DNA from: Flavisolibacter sp.
GTDB lineage: Bacteria; Bacteroidota; Bacteroidia; Chitinophagales; Chitinophagaceae
Assembly: GCA_017745135.1 (NCBI GenBank)
Contig: JAGIAB010000108.1
Coordinates: 1-8,923, forward strand
Length of the DNA stretch: 8,923 bases
Reading direction: 5' to 3'
The notes under the pieces are model-generated. The model searched no databases and was not told the DNA's origin. It was given only the letters and a program-made list of their open reading frames with translations. Shown piece after piece: positions 1 through 6,913 of the stretch. Each line of letters starts with the position of its first letter. The stretch's first letter is position 1. The translations under genes were made by a program, and so were the position numbers.

Positions 1-1
1 C

Positions 2-1297
2 CTTTTTATCCGTCTGTATGTTTTGGCAATTCGTATGGTTTCCCTCTGGAATCCAAAGGCCAAAGAATGGGTCGGCGGCAGGAAAAATTTATTTGAAGAA
101 CTATCAGCAAAGATTACCGGTGATGACAAAACCATCTGGTTTCATTGTGCTTCAGCCGGGGAATTTGAACAAGGAAAACCCCTGATCGAAGAAATGAAAA
201 GGGTTTATCCTTCACATAAAATAGTCGTTAGCTTTTTCTCTCCTTCGGGTTATAGTGCGGCAAAAAAATACCCGTACGCAGACATCATTACTTATCTGCC
301 GGCAGATACAAGAAAGAACGCCAAACATTTCGTTGAATTAATTAAACCTGAACTGGTTGTTTTTGTAAAATATGAGTACTGGCACCATCATTTATCTGCT
401 GTAGCCTTCCATCACATTCCCCTGATTATGGTTTCGGCCATTTTCAGGAAGGAACAATTGTTCTTTAAAAGATATGGGAAGTTTTACAGGCAGATGTTGT
501 TTCTGTTCAGGCAGATTTTTGTGCAGGATAAAAACTCGCTTGATCTTTTGAAAGCAAACGGCATTCAGCATTGCAGTTTAAGCGGAGATACAAGATTTGA
601 CCGAGTGAAAAAGATTGCCGGTAATTTTTCTGAAGTTCCTTTACTAAAAGAATTTATTGGAGAAAGCAAGACCATTGTAGCCGGCAGCACCTGGGAAGGC
701 GATGAAGAAATTTTATCTTCTTATGTTAAAGGCAGTTCTGTAAAAATTGTGATCGCTCCGCATGAAATAAAGAAAGACCACATCCTCAAATTGCAACGGT
801 TGTTTCCGGAGTGTGTGCTGTATTCAGAACTAAAAAGCTTATTTACTCATGGCGAAGTAGCAACAAGTTCCATCTGGAACTCCATTAATGACCAACAGGA
901 AAAAGACCTTCAAAAAAAATTGGCCGGCGCCAAAACACTGATCATTGACAGTATAGGTTTGCTTTCAAAACTTTATTACTATGCTACGGTAACTTATGTT
1001 GGAGGAGGGTTTAAATCAGGCATTCATAACACACTGGAAGCTGTTGTGTATGGCAGGCCCGTTCTATTCGGACCAAACTATCATAAATTCAAAGAAGCAA
1101 GAGACCTGATTCAAGAAGGTGCTGCATTCAGCATTACCAATGCAGAAGAATTGAAAACAAAAATGGACCATCTTTTAAATGACCCATCCGAATTATCTAA
1201 AGCAGGCGAGGCTGCTAAAAATTATGTTGAGAAAAATACAGGTGCTACTCAAAAAATCCTTCAGTTCATTCAGGAAAACCGCCTTCTTACCAATTGA
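2..1297 (+). CDS. waaA: 3-deoxy-D-manno-octulosonic acid (Kdo) transferase, 5' partial
   Basis: Kdo transferase adds Kdo from CMP-Kdo to the lipid A precursor at the inner face of the cytoplasmic membrane, an essential step of lipopolysaccharide synthesis. Seen: an N-terminal block FHCASAGEFEQGKPLIE, whose first Glu (codon 161-163) fits the catalytic acid of the family. Further on are AGSTWEGDEE, IAPHE and a C-terminal nucleotide-sugar block SIGLLSKLYYYATVTYVGGG followed by GIHNTLEAVVYGRPVLFGP, typical of the GT-B fold (GT30 family). The first possible start in the window is TTG at 23. The same frame is open leftwards and reads LFIRLYV before it, which fits the membrane-proximal N-terminus of Bacteroidota homologues, so the real start lies outside the window. 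The last 28 bases overlap the convergent gene at 1270-2070. The identification is firm; only the 5' end is missing. Confidence 0.95.
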   Translation, partial: LFIRLYVLAIRMVSLWNPKAKEWVGGRKNLFEELSAKITGDDKTIWFHCASAGEFEQGKPLIEEMKRVYPSHKIVVSFFSPSGYSAAKKYPYADIITYLPADTRKNAKHFVELIKPELVVFVKYEYWHHHLSAVAFHHIPLIMVSAIFRKEQLFFKRYGKFYRQMLFLFRQIFVQDKNSLDLLKANGIQHCSLSGDTRFDRVKKIAGNFSEVPLLKEFIGESKTIVAGSTWEGDEEILSSYVKGSSVKIVIAPHEIKKDHILKLQRLFPECVLYSELKSLFTHGEVATSSIWNSINDQQEKDLQKKLAGAKTLIIDSIGLLSKLYYYATVTYVGGGFKSGIHNTLEAVVYGRPVLFGPNYHKFKEARDLIQEGAAFSITNAEELKTKMDHLLNDPSELSKAGEAAKNYVEKNTGATQKILQFIQENRLLTN

Positions 1298-2070
1298 TAG
1301 AAATGCTTTACCACTTCTTTATCCTCATCCCAACCAATCTTGTATTTCAATTCCCTGTTGATCCAGTATTCAGCTTCCGAAAAAATATGGAAGCTGTTGA
1401 TGGTTTTGATGCTTCTTTCATAGAAAGCATCATCACCGCGGAATAATTCCCTTACAAAAGTGAAGCGGTCATTAATACCAACTCCTTTGCGAAGATCTTT
1501 TATCGGCGTTTCTTTCAACACATGTGCTACCTCTGTTTTGTCCTGCTTCAAACGGTCGTTCAATGATTCTTTTTTTTCAGCAATGGCTTCATTCACTTCT
1601 CTCTTTGGCTGGTACTGTGCTAAGGTTGGGGTTTCCACCACTGAGCTGAATGCCGGGTTCAACACTTGTTGAGGTTGAGGCGCATAGCGGGATACAGTTT
1701 CTTCTGAAACTACTTCTTCAGTAACTACAGGTCTGCGTAAACTATATTCCTTTGCCTGATAAGAAGATTGCTCTACCGGTTGCTCAATCTCAATTTTGGA
1801 AAGTACGGGTTCAACTACAACAGATTCTTCCTTTTCAACTACAGGTTCTTCCTTTTCTTCCACAATGGCATTTTTAATCACTTCTTCAGAAAAATTCATA
1901 TTCACCGGGAGTGTTACGGCAACTTTTGCGGTGCCCAGTGTGCCATTCTTTTGCTGAAGTTTTAAAAGTTCTGATTGCAGGAGTTGAACAGTAAAGAGCA
2001 ATTGCGCGGGGTTACTGTTTTGCTGTTTCTGTTGGTACAACTTGTCAATAAGTGCCTGGATTCTTTCCAT
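1270..2070 (-). CDS. Conserved-looking protein of unknown function, 266 residues
   Basis: No named family is recognised. Three regions are visible. Residues 1-42 are a Gln- and Leu-rich helix, possibly a short coiled coil (LLFTVQLLQSELLKLQQK). Residues about 60-180 are low-complexity, rich in Glu, Val, Pro and Gln, and probably disordered. Residues about 190-266 are compact and rich in charged and aromatic residues, with KDLRKGVGINDRFTFVRELF, then ERSIKTINSFHIFSEAEYWI and a final QLVRRRFS. My recollection is that similar C-termini occur in uncharacterised Bacteroidota proteins; I could not check this. There is no signal peptide or membrane segment, so it is probably cytoplasmic. The ATG at 2070 lies about 45 bases after a weak -7-like TATCTTTT (2118-2125, minus strand). 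The 3' end overlaps waaA, and the overlap encodes the final QLVRRRFS. It is divergent from tdk. It is very likely a real gene, with function open. Confidence 0.85.
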   Translation of the reverse strand: MERIQALIDKLYQQKQQNSNPAQLLFTVQLLQSELLKLQQKNGTLGTAKVAVTLPVNMNFSEEVIKNAIVEEKEEPVVEKEESVVVEPVLSKIEIEQPVEQSSYQAKEYSLRRPVVTEEVVSEETVSRYAPQPQQVLNPAFSSVVETPTLAQYQPKREVNEAIAEKKESLNDRLKQDKTEVAHVLKETPIKDLRKGVGINDRFTFVRELFRGDDAFYERSIKTINSFHIFSEAEYWINRELKYKIGWDEDKEVVKHFYQLVRRRFS

Positions 2071-2144
2071 GGTAATTGGTACTTTCGCTGTTTAACAAAT
2101 AGGATATCCTGATAACGAAAAGATATGCCTAAAATTACTAAGAG

Positions 2145-2178
2145 TTTGTAAATAGTATCAATCAAGCCCCTAATTTTC
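2145..2178 (+). promoter_or_regulatory. Candidate Bacteroidota-type promoter for tdk
   Basis: TTTG at 2145-2148 could serve as the -33 element. TAATTTTC at 2171-2178 matches TAnnTTTG in all but the last base. The spacer is 22 bases, slightly long. The -7 element ends only four bases before the tdk ATG, so a start site at the usual distance would give a leaderless or nearly leaderless message. This is pattern matching only. Confidence 0.3.
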
Positions 2179-2182
2179 TCAA

Positions 2183-2761
2183 ATGTTTATCGAACCGAAT
2201 TTAAAAGGAGAGCGCCGTGGGTGGATCGAGGTGATATGCGGTTCCATGTTTTCAGGCAAAACCGAAGAACTGATACGAAGATTGAAAAGAGCCAAAATTG
2301 CCAATCTTAAAGTTGAAATTTTTAAACCTGCTATTGATGTTCGTTATGATGAAATAAAAATTGTTTCGCATGACGAGAATCATATTCACTCCACCCCCAT
2401 TGATAATTCACAAACTATTTTATTAATGACACAGGACGTTGACGTGGTTGGATTGGACGAAGCCCAATTTTTTGACGACCAGATCACCAATGTTTGCGAT
2501 GAGTTAGCCAAGCGTGGTGTTCGTGTAATTGTTGCCGGGCTGGATATGGATTTTATGGGCAAGCCTTTCGGGCAAATGCCTTTTTTGATGGCCAAGGCCG
2601 ATTATGTTACCAAGCTCCATGCAATTTGTGTGAAGTGCGGGAACATCGCAAACTATTCTTACCGTATTATCCCAAATGAAGAACAGGTAATGTTGGGAGC
2701 TAAGAATGCCTATGAACCGAGATGCCGTGTCTGCTACACATTAGATGGAGCCCTGGATTAA
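2183..2761 (+). CDS. tdk: Thymidine kinase, type II
   Basis: This cytosolic enzyme phosphorylates thymidine to dTMP with ATP, in pyrimidine salvage. Seen in the 192-residue protein: a P-loop GSMFSGKT at residues 20-27, the lid-side segment EELIRRLKRA, and the Walker B/active-site block GLDEAQFFDD, in which Glu93 is the expected catalytic base. Two CxxC pairs (Cys149/Cys152 and Cys181/Cys184) form the structural zinc site of type II thymidine kinases. The length is normal for the family. The short N-terminal extension ending in RRGWIEVICG fits Bacteroidota homologues and supports the ATG at 2183. The gene is divergent from the unknown gene at 1270-2070 and convergent with the lipoprotein gene at 2758-3708. 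Its TAA and the neighbour's stop are read from the same TTAA on opposite strands. Confidence 0.97.
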   Translation: MFIEPNLKGERRGWIEVICGSMFSGKTEELIRRLKRAKIANLKVEIFKPAIDVRYDEIKIVSHDENHIHSTPIDNSQTILLMTQDVDVVGLDEAQFFDDQITNVCDELAKRGVRVIVAGLDMDFMGKPFGQMPFLMAKADYVTKLHAICVKCGNIANYSYRIIPNEEQVMLGAKNAYEPRCRVCYTLDGALD

Positions 2762-3708
2762 AGCTCTTTACCAACGATCCGGCTTTTTGTAGTTGAGTTG
2801 CCATCCTCGCTTTTTTGATCAAAAGCCCCATCGAGCATTAATCCGGTTTTAGTATCAATAATGAGCTTGCTTGTTTGAGTGCCCTGATTTTTACCATCAT
2901 CCGATTTAATTTTTGATGTGCCGGTAAGAAAAACACGGTTGTCTTTAATATTTTTCACCGTATAAACCGTTGATACCTCCTGCTTCATAATATTTGTATT
3001 CGTCTTCCAGCTATCACCAATTTTTACAGGCTTGTTTGGAAAAATTTCAAACGTTTGTGTGAACATTTGTTTCACTGCATCATCATTAAACCGTTGCTGG
3101 AAGTTTTGTCGAAGCATCGGTTTCATTTCCTCAGGCAAGCCCGCCTCGCTCACCACAGCTTCACCAATCTTATCAAAACCGGTCACCGAAACCACTTCAC
3201 CTTTTTCGTTCACCTGCATGGTAAAACTTTTGCCTTTCACAATTTTGAACATTCTTGAGGGCAATTGCATAAAGTCCATGGCCTCTATTTCCTTTTCTGA
3301 ACTAAACTCCATTTTTTGGTCATTGCCCATGTTCATCGTCATATCAATTCTTTTGTATGTGGTCTTTAAGGTTTTAAGGCCTGCTTTTTCACCAATTACC
3401 TGCATGTCGTAGTTCCATTTCATTGTGCTTCCTCTTAACTGATCACCCCTTTTTTGAGACACATCGAAGCTCATGGTATAATTGTAGGTTTTGCCTTTTT
3501 GAAAATTGAATTTCAGCAAAACCGATTCCTCCGCAGGTTTTATGTTCATAGTATCGAATTCTTTTTCTATGGAAGGCAGTTTCTCTACAGCAACGACGGT
3601 ATCCTTTACTGTTGGCTGATCTTTTGTTTGCTTTTCAGTCTTTTCATTGTTACATGCATTTATCAAAACAATAAGAAACAGCATTGAAAGTGACAGGTAT
3701 GCTTTCAT
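2758..3708 (-). CDS. Predicted lipoprotein, DUF6263-like
   Basis: The first 19 residues form a lipoprotein signal: Lys2, a hydrophobic stretch, then LINAC with Cys19 as the expected lipidated residue. A polar linker rich in Lys, Glu and Thr follows (residues 20-55). The rest (about 60-316) is predicted to be mostly beta, with a pattern recalling DUF6263 proteins: LLKFNFQKGKTYNYTMSFDV near the start, NEKGEVVSVTGFDKI in the middle, and a C-terminal part with KTGLMLDG. Such proteins are common, uncharacterised envelope proteins of Bacteroidota. No acidic export signal is obvious right after Cys19, so I cannot say whether it reaches the outer surface. The gene stands alone on its strand, divergent from ccmB. 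The lipoprotein call is strong, the family call moderate, and the function unknown. Confidence 0.85.
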   Translation of the reverse strand: MKAYLSLSMLFLIVLINACNNEKTEKQTKDQPTVKDTVVAVEKLPSIEKEFDTMNIKPAEESVLLKFNFQKGKTYNYTMSFDVSQKRGDQLRGSTMKWNYDMQVIGEKAGLKTLKTTYKRIDMTMNMGNDQKMEFSSEKEIEAMDFMQLPSRMFKIVKGKSFTMQVNEKGEVVSVTGFDKIGEAVVSEAGLPEEMKPMLRQNFQQRFNDDAVKQMFTQTFEIFPNKPVKIGDSWKTNTNIMKQEVSTVYTVKNIKDNRVFLTGTSKIKSDDGKNQGTQTSKLIIDTKTGLMLDGAFDQKSEDGNSTTKSRIVGKEL

Positions 3709-3739
3709 AAAATCGATTGTTCAACAAATTACATTCTTC

Positions 3740-3772
3740 ATTGTGCGCAAAAAAATGATTCAGTTACTTTCG
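3740..3772 (+). promoter_or_regulatory. Candidate promoter for ccmB in the divergent gap
   Basis: The 77-base gap between the lipoprotein gene start and ccmB (3709-3785) must hold both promoters. On the plus strand, ATTG (3740-3743), a 21-base spacer and TACTTTCG (3765-3772) fit the Bacteroidota layout TTTG-N19-21-TAnnTTTG with one mismatch in each element. Transcription would then start near 3776, about ten bases before the proposed ccmB start. For the opposite strand only a poor match was seen (TAATTTGT, reverse complement of 3724-3731). Confidence 0.35.
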
Positions 3773-3785
3773 CAAAAACTTTACC

Positions 3786-4442
3786 ATTCCTTCTTCCAAA
3801 CAAATATGGACCCTATTTAAAAAAGATCTCCTGCTGGAGATACGGCAGCAGTATTCTTTTTATGGCGTATTGCTGTATGTAGGCGCCACTATTTTTGTTT
3901 TGTTCATGTCGATTGAAAACCCTGATCCTGGTACATGGAACGGCTTGTTTTGGATCATCCAGCTTTTTATTAGCATTAATGCCGTTGCCAAAAGTTTTTT
4001 ACAGGAAAGCAGGAACCGCATGCTTTATTATCAATCCATCACCAGTCCTGTAAATTTTATTTTGGCGAAGCTCCTGTTCAATTCCGTTTTAATGTTGGTA
4101 ATGAGTGCACTCAGTTTTATACTGTTTGCCCTGTTCATGAATTACCCGGTTGAGCGTTCTGCTGTTTTCATCGGCCTGGTATTTTTAGGCGGATGGAGCT
4201 TAAGTCTGGTATTTACTTTTTTGGCAGCTATTGCAGCCAAGGCTCAACAAAACGCAGCCATCATGGCTATTCTTGGTTTCCCCATCATTATTCCGCAACT
4301 ATTGATGCTGATGAAAGTATCAGGAACCGTGTTTGATGCATCTGCTGCCATTCCTGTAGTGAATATTGTTTTATTACTCACTTCCAATCTTTTGGTGATC
4401 CTGCTTTCCGTTATCCTGTTTCCTTTTCTTTGGAAGGACTGA
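3786..4442 (+). CDS. ccmB: Haem exporter membrane subunit CcmB
   Basis: CcmB is the membrane subunit of the CcmAB transporter of System I cytochrome c maturation. With CcmC and CcmD it loads haem on the chaperone CcmE at the periplasmic face. Seen: an N-terminal amphipathic segment IWTLFKKDLLLEIRQQYSFY, then about six hydrophobic segments (roughly residues 29-45, 52-72, 96-118, 124-146, 153-175 and 188-216), the usual layout. The N-terminal segment is a family hallmark and lies upstream of the first TTG (3870), so a TTG start would cut it off. The frame is open back to a stop at 3756 but has no ATG, GTG or TTG there. I place the start at ATT 3786 (MPSSKQIW...), giving 218 residues, the normal length. 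A sequencing error in an ATG is the alternative. No ccmA is adjacent. Confidence 0.85.
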   Translation: MPSSKQIWTLFKKDLLLEIRQQYSFYGVLLYVGATIFVLFMSIENPDPGTWNGLFWIIQLFISINAVAKSFLQESRNRMLYYQSITSPVNFILAKLLFNSVLMLVMSALSFILFALFMNYPVERSAVFIGLVFLGGWSLSLVFTFLAAIAAKAQQNAAIMAILGFPIIIPQLLMLMKVSGTVFDASAAIPVVNIVLLLTSNLLVILLSVILFPFLWKD

Positions 4443-4495
4443 TGATCGAACGGCTATTGCAAGCTGATTATCACTCTCCCATTTTGCTCCGCCTA

Positions 4496-4526
4496 TTAGC
4501 GAATCTGCACTTTACCCTTAATTTTG
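4496..4526 (+). promoter_or_regulatory. Candidate internal promoter before the ccmC/ccsA-like gene
   Basis: TAATTTTG at 4519-4526 is an exact match to the Bacteroidota -7 consensus TAnnTTTG. TTAG at 4496-4499 is one base off the -33 consensus TTTG, with a 19-base spacer, the preferred distance. Transcription would begin near 4530 and leave a leader of about 30 bases before the ATG at 4560. The -7 element covers the TTG at 4524, which argues against that codon as the start. It would let the downstream genes be expressed separately from ccmB. Confidence 0.45.
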
Positions 4527-4559
4527 CTGCCAATCAAACGCCAATGGCTGGCAACAAGT

Positions 4560-5252
4560 ATGAATAAATCCTGGTGGAAGATATTGTGCGTTCTTTTACT
4601 CCTTTACGCAATTATTGGTGGCTTTCTAATGGATGTACCGGCAAGAGAAGTCATTCAGGAATCCATTCGCAATCTTTATTACCACGTAAGCATGTGGTTT
4701 AGCATGATGATACTTTTTACAGTATCTGTTGTAAATGCCGTAAAATATCTGTCAACAAACAATCTTAAATACGACAACCTTGCCAGGCAATATGCAGTGG
4801 TTGGAATTGTTTTCGGTGTGCTGGGTTACAGCACGGGAATGATCTGGGCTTCTTTTACCTGGGCCGATCCTAATAATCCTGCATCCGCGTCCTTTGCCTC
4901 CATAGCAAAAGATCCAAAGCTAATTGGTGCGGCCATCGCCCTGCTCGTCTATTTTGCTTATTTGGTATTAAGAGATTCCATTGAGGACATCGATAAAAAG
5001 GCAAGAATCAGTTCCGTGTATAACATTTTTGCATTTGCCTTATTGTTCCCTTCCATCTGGATCATTCCAAGATTGCTGGAAAGTTTGCATCCCGGCGGAG
5101 AAGGCAACCCTGCATTAAATCCAAAAGATATTGATGCAAGAATGCGGGTAGTATTCTATCCTGCTGTAATCGGATGGACCTTATTGGGAGTGTGGATCGC
5201 CAGCCTGAAAGTGCGGATGAAGAACTTAAAAGAAAAAACATTCTATAAATGA
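4560..5252 (+). CDS. ccsA: CcmC/CcsA-like cytochrome c assembly haem-handling protein
   Basis: Proteins of this family bind haem in the membrane and pass it to CcmE for cytochrome c maturation. Seen: about six membrane helices; His42 in YYHVSMWFSM and His177 in ESLHPG, in the places of the two external haem-ligand histidines of CcmC; and between them the tryptophan region TGMIWASFTWADPN. The classical WWD motif (W-G-x-x-W-x-W-D) is not intact: after Trp101 there is a stretch of about 16 residues before DPKLIGAAIALLVYFAYLVL, which resumes the family pattern. The start is the ATG at 4560 (MNKSWWKI), because the upstream TTG at 4524 lies in a likely promoter and would add 12 atypical residues. 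This gives 230 residues. The stop overlaps the next start by ATGA. The gene might equally be named ccmC. Confidence 0.88.
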   Translation: MNKSWWKILCVLLLLYAIIGGFLMDVPAREVIQESIRNLYYHVSMWFSMMILFTVSVVNAVKYLSTNNLKYDNLARQYAVVGIVFGVLGYSTGMIWASFTWADPNNPASASFASIAKDPKLIGAAIALLVYFAYLVLRDSIEDIDKKARISSVYNIFAFALLFPSIWIIPRLLESLHPGGEGNPALNPKDIDARMRVVFYPAVIGWTLLGVWIASLKVRMKNLKEKTFYK

Positions 5253-5458
5253 TCAAGCAAATTATTTTATCCTTCTTCCTTCTTATTTGCAATTATGCAG
5301 TTTTTGCCCAGGAGATGGCAAACGAAATGCGCAGCAACGGAAAAATTTATATTGTAGTTGCCGTGCTGGTTACCATTTTTATTGGCATTATACTTTACCT
5401 TATTCGCCTCGACAGGAAATTAACAAGACTGGAAAAAGAATCTAAGATTCATCACTAA
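5249..5458 (+). CDS. CcmD-like small membrane protein
   Basis: This is a 69-residue protein. Residues 1-20 form a signal-peptide-like hydrophobic segment ending in VFAQ, where cleavage after Ala20 is plausible. A single membrane helix follows at about 34-52 (IYIVVAVLVTIFIGIILYLI), and then a charged C-terminal tail RLDRKLTRLEKESKIHH. A small protein with one helix and a basic cytoplasmic tail directly after the CcmC-like gene fits the CcmD role: stabilising the CcmABC complex and helping release haem-loaded CcmE. Bacteroidota carry a CcmD-like family of this shape, with an added N-terminal signal compared with proteobacterial CcmD. The ATG overlaps the preceding stop (ATGA), which indicates translational coupling. 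The assignment rests on size, topology and position more than on a diagnostic motif. Confidence 0.8.
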   Translation: MIKQIILSFFLLICNYAVFAQEMANEMRSNGKIYIVVAVLVTIFIGIILYLIRLDRKLTRLEKESKIHH

Positions 5459-5469
5459 ATAAATAACAC

Positions 5470-6891
5470 ATGTCAACGATTGCAAACTATAGTTTTTTCG
5501 GAGCTGTAGAGAAGAGCTTCGATAAAGCTGCTAATTTCACAAAATGGGATCCCGGGATTTTAGAACAGATCAAGGCCTGTAATGCTGTTTATCAAATTAA
5601 ATTTCCTGTGCGCATGGATGACGGCCGCATAGAAGTCATCGAAGCCTATCGCGTACAACATTCACATCACAAAACTCCATGTAAAGGCGGTATTCGTTTT
5701 GCCGGCGAAGTAAACCAGGACGAAGTAATGGCGCTTGCTGCATTAATGACCTATAAATGCGCTATTGTAAACGTTCCCTTTGGCGGTGCAAAAGGCGGTA
5801 TCAAAATCAATCCAAGAAAATATTCGGTGTATGAACTGGAAAAGATCACACGCCGCTATACTGCCGAACTGGTAAAGAAAAATTTTATAGGCCCCGGTAC
5901 CGATGTTCCTGCCCCTGATTACGGAACCGGCGAAAGGGAAATGGCCTGGATTGTAGATACCTATGCAAGCTTGCGTCCCGGTGAAATTGATGCTGCAGGT
6001 TGTGTAACCGGTAAGCCTGTTACACAAGGTGGTGTTCGCGGAAGAAGGGAAGCCACTGGCCTTGGAATATTTTATGGCATTCGCGAGGTGTGCAGCATGC
6101 CCGATGTAATGCAAAAACTTGGATTGAGCACAGGTATTGAAGGAAAAACGGTGATCGTGCAAGGATTGGGTAATGTGGGCTACCACGCCGCTAAATTCTT
6201 CCAAAAGGCAGGTGCAAAAATCATTGGCCTCGCCGAATACGAAGGTTCTATTTACAGTGAAAACGGATTGAACGTTGAAGCTGTTTTCGAACATCGTAAA
6301 TCCACTGGTTCTATTTTAAATTTTCCTGGCGCTAAAAATTTTGCAAAGAATACCGATGCGTTGGAATACAATTGCGACATTCTAGTCCCGGCCGCATTGG
6401 AAAATGTGATTAACGGGGAAAATGCGCCAAAGGTAAAAGCAAAGATTATTGGTGAAGGCGCCAATGGTCCTTTAACTCCCGAGGCAGATGAGGCGTTTGC
6501 ACAAAAAGGAACCCTGGTGGTGCCCGACATGTATCTGAATGCAGGTGGTGTAACGGTTTCTTATTTCGAGTGGCTGAAAAACTTAAGTCACGTTCGTTAC
6601 GGAAGAATGGAAAAACGCTTTACCGAAAATATGAACACCCACATCCTGGGACAGATTGAAGAACTGACCGGAAGATCGGTGAACGACAAAGAAAGAGAGT
6701 TCATCATGCATGGCGCTGAAGAAGTAGACTTAGTGTACAGTGGTTTGGAAGAAACGATGATCACTGCAACACGAGAGATCATGGACGAGTGGAGAAGAAA
6801 TCCGCAGATACCGGATATGCGTACTGCAGCGTATGTGGTTGCGATCAATAAGGTAGGAACCAGCTATGCGGAACTTGGAATTTTCCCATAG
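5470..6891 (+). CDS. gdhA: Glutamate dehydrogenase (Glu/Leu/Phe/Val dehydrogenase family)
   Basis: This cytosolic enzyme interconverts glutamate and 2-oxoglutarate plus ammonia. Seen in the 473-residue protein: the substrate and catalytic lysines Lys72 (PCKGGIRF), Lys96 (MTYKCA) and Lys108 (VPFGGAKGGI); the catalytic Asp150 in GPGTDVPAPDYGT; a Rossmann domain with GLGNVG at 232-237; and the C-terminal helix returning to domain I. At the end of the second Rossmann strand the sequence is GLAEYEG. The acidic Glu256 fits NAD(H) preference by analogy with other family members, but this is inference. The length exceeds the roughly 415-450 of many relatives, partly through a long C-terminal segment. 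The gene begins 11 bases after the CcmD-like gene with no clear separate promoter, so co-transcription is likely. A hairpin terminator follows 31 bases after the stop. Confidence 0.95.
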   Translation: MSTIANYSFFGAVEKSFDKAANFTKWDPGILEQIKACNAVYQIKFPVRMDDGRIEVIEAYRVQHSHHKTPCKGGIRFAGEVNQDEVMALAALMTYKCAIVNVPFGGAKGGIKINPRKYSVYELEKITRRYTAELVKKNFIGPGTDVPAPDYGTGEREMAWIVDTYASLRPGEIDAAGCVTGKPVTQGGVRGRREATGLGIFYGIREVCSMPDVMQKLGLSTGIEGKTVIVQGLGNVGYHAAKFFQKAGAKIIGLAEYEGSIYSENGLNVEAVFEHRKSTGSILNFPGAKNFAKNTDALEYNCDILVPAALENVINGENAPKVKAKIIGEGANGPLTPEADEAFAQKGTLVVPDMYLNAGGVTVSYFEWLKNLSHVRYGRMEKRFTENMNTHILGQIEELTGRSVNDKEREFIMHGAEEVDLVYSGLEETMITATREIMDEWRRNPQIPDMRTAAYVVAINKVGTSYAELGIFP

Positions 6892-6913
6892 TAATAGATG
6901 TTTTTGAGTAGAT

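Noticed and set aside
1780..1870. Repeat-like Glu/Val-rich coding stretch (ttcctttt and ttcaactac motifs)
   Set aside because: The units are imperfect and fit low-complexity coding sequence of a disordered linker; there is no regular repeat array.
1962..2165. 67-codon minus-strand open frame across the start of the unknown gene
   Set aside because: It is in another frame from the well-supported 266-residue gene and covers its promoter area; no family is recognisable.
3032..3412. 126-codon open frame antisense to the lipoprotein gene
   Set aside because: It is entirely covered by the lipoprotein coding region, and its Ser/Phe/Ile-rich translation is typical of an antisense shadow.
3755..3820. 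ATG-initiated 21-codon frame just before ccmB
   Set aside because: It overlaps the likely -7 element and the conserved ccmB N-terminus in a different frame and soon stops, so it does not supply the missing ccmB start.
5743..6294. 183-codon open frame antisense to glutamate dehydrogenase
   Set aside because: It lies fully inside a strongly supported gene, and its translation shows no domain or motif; it is a by-product of codon bias on the opposite strand.
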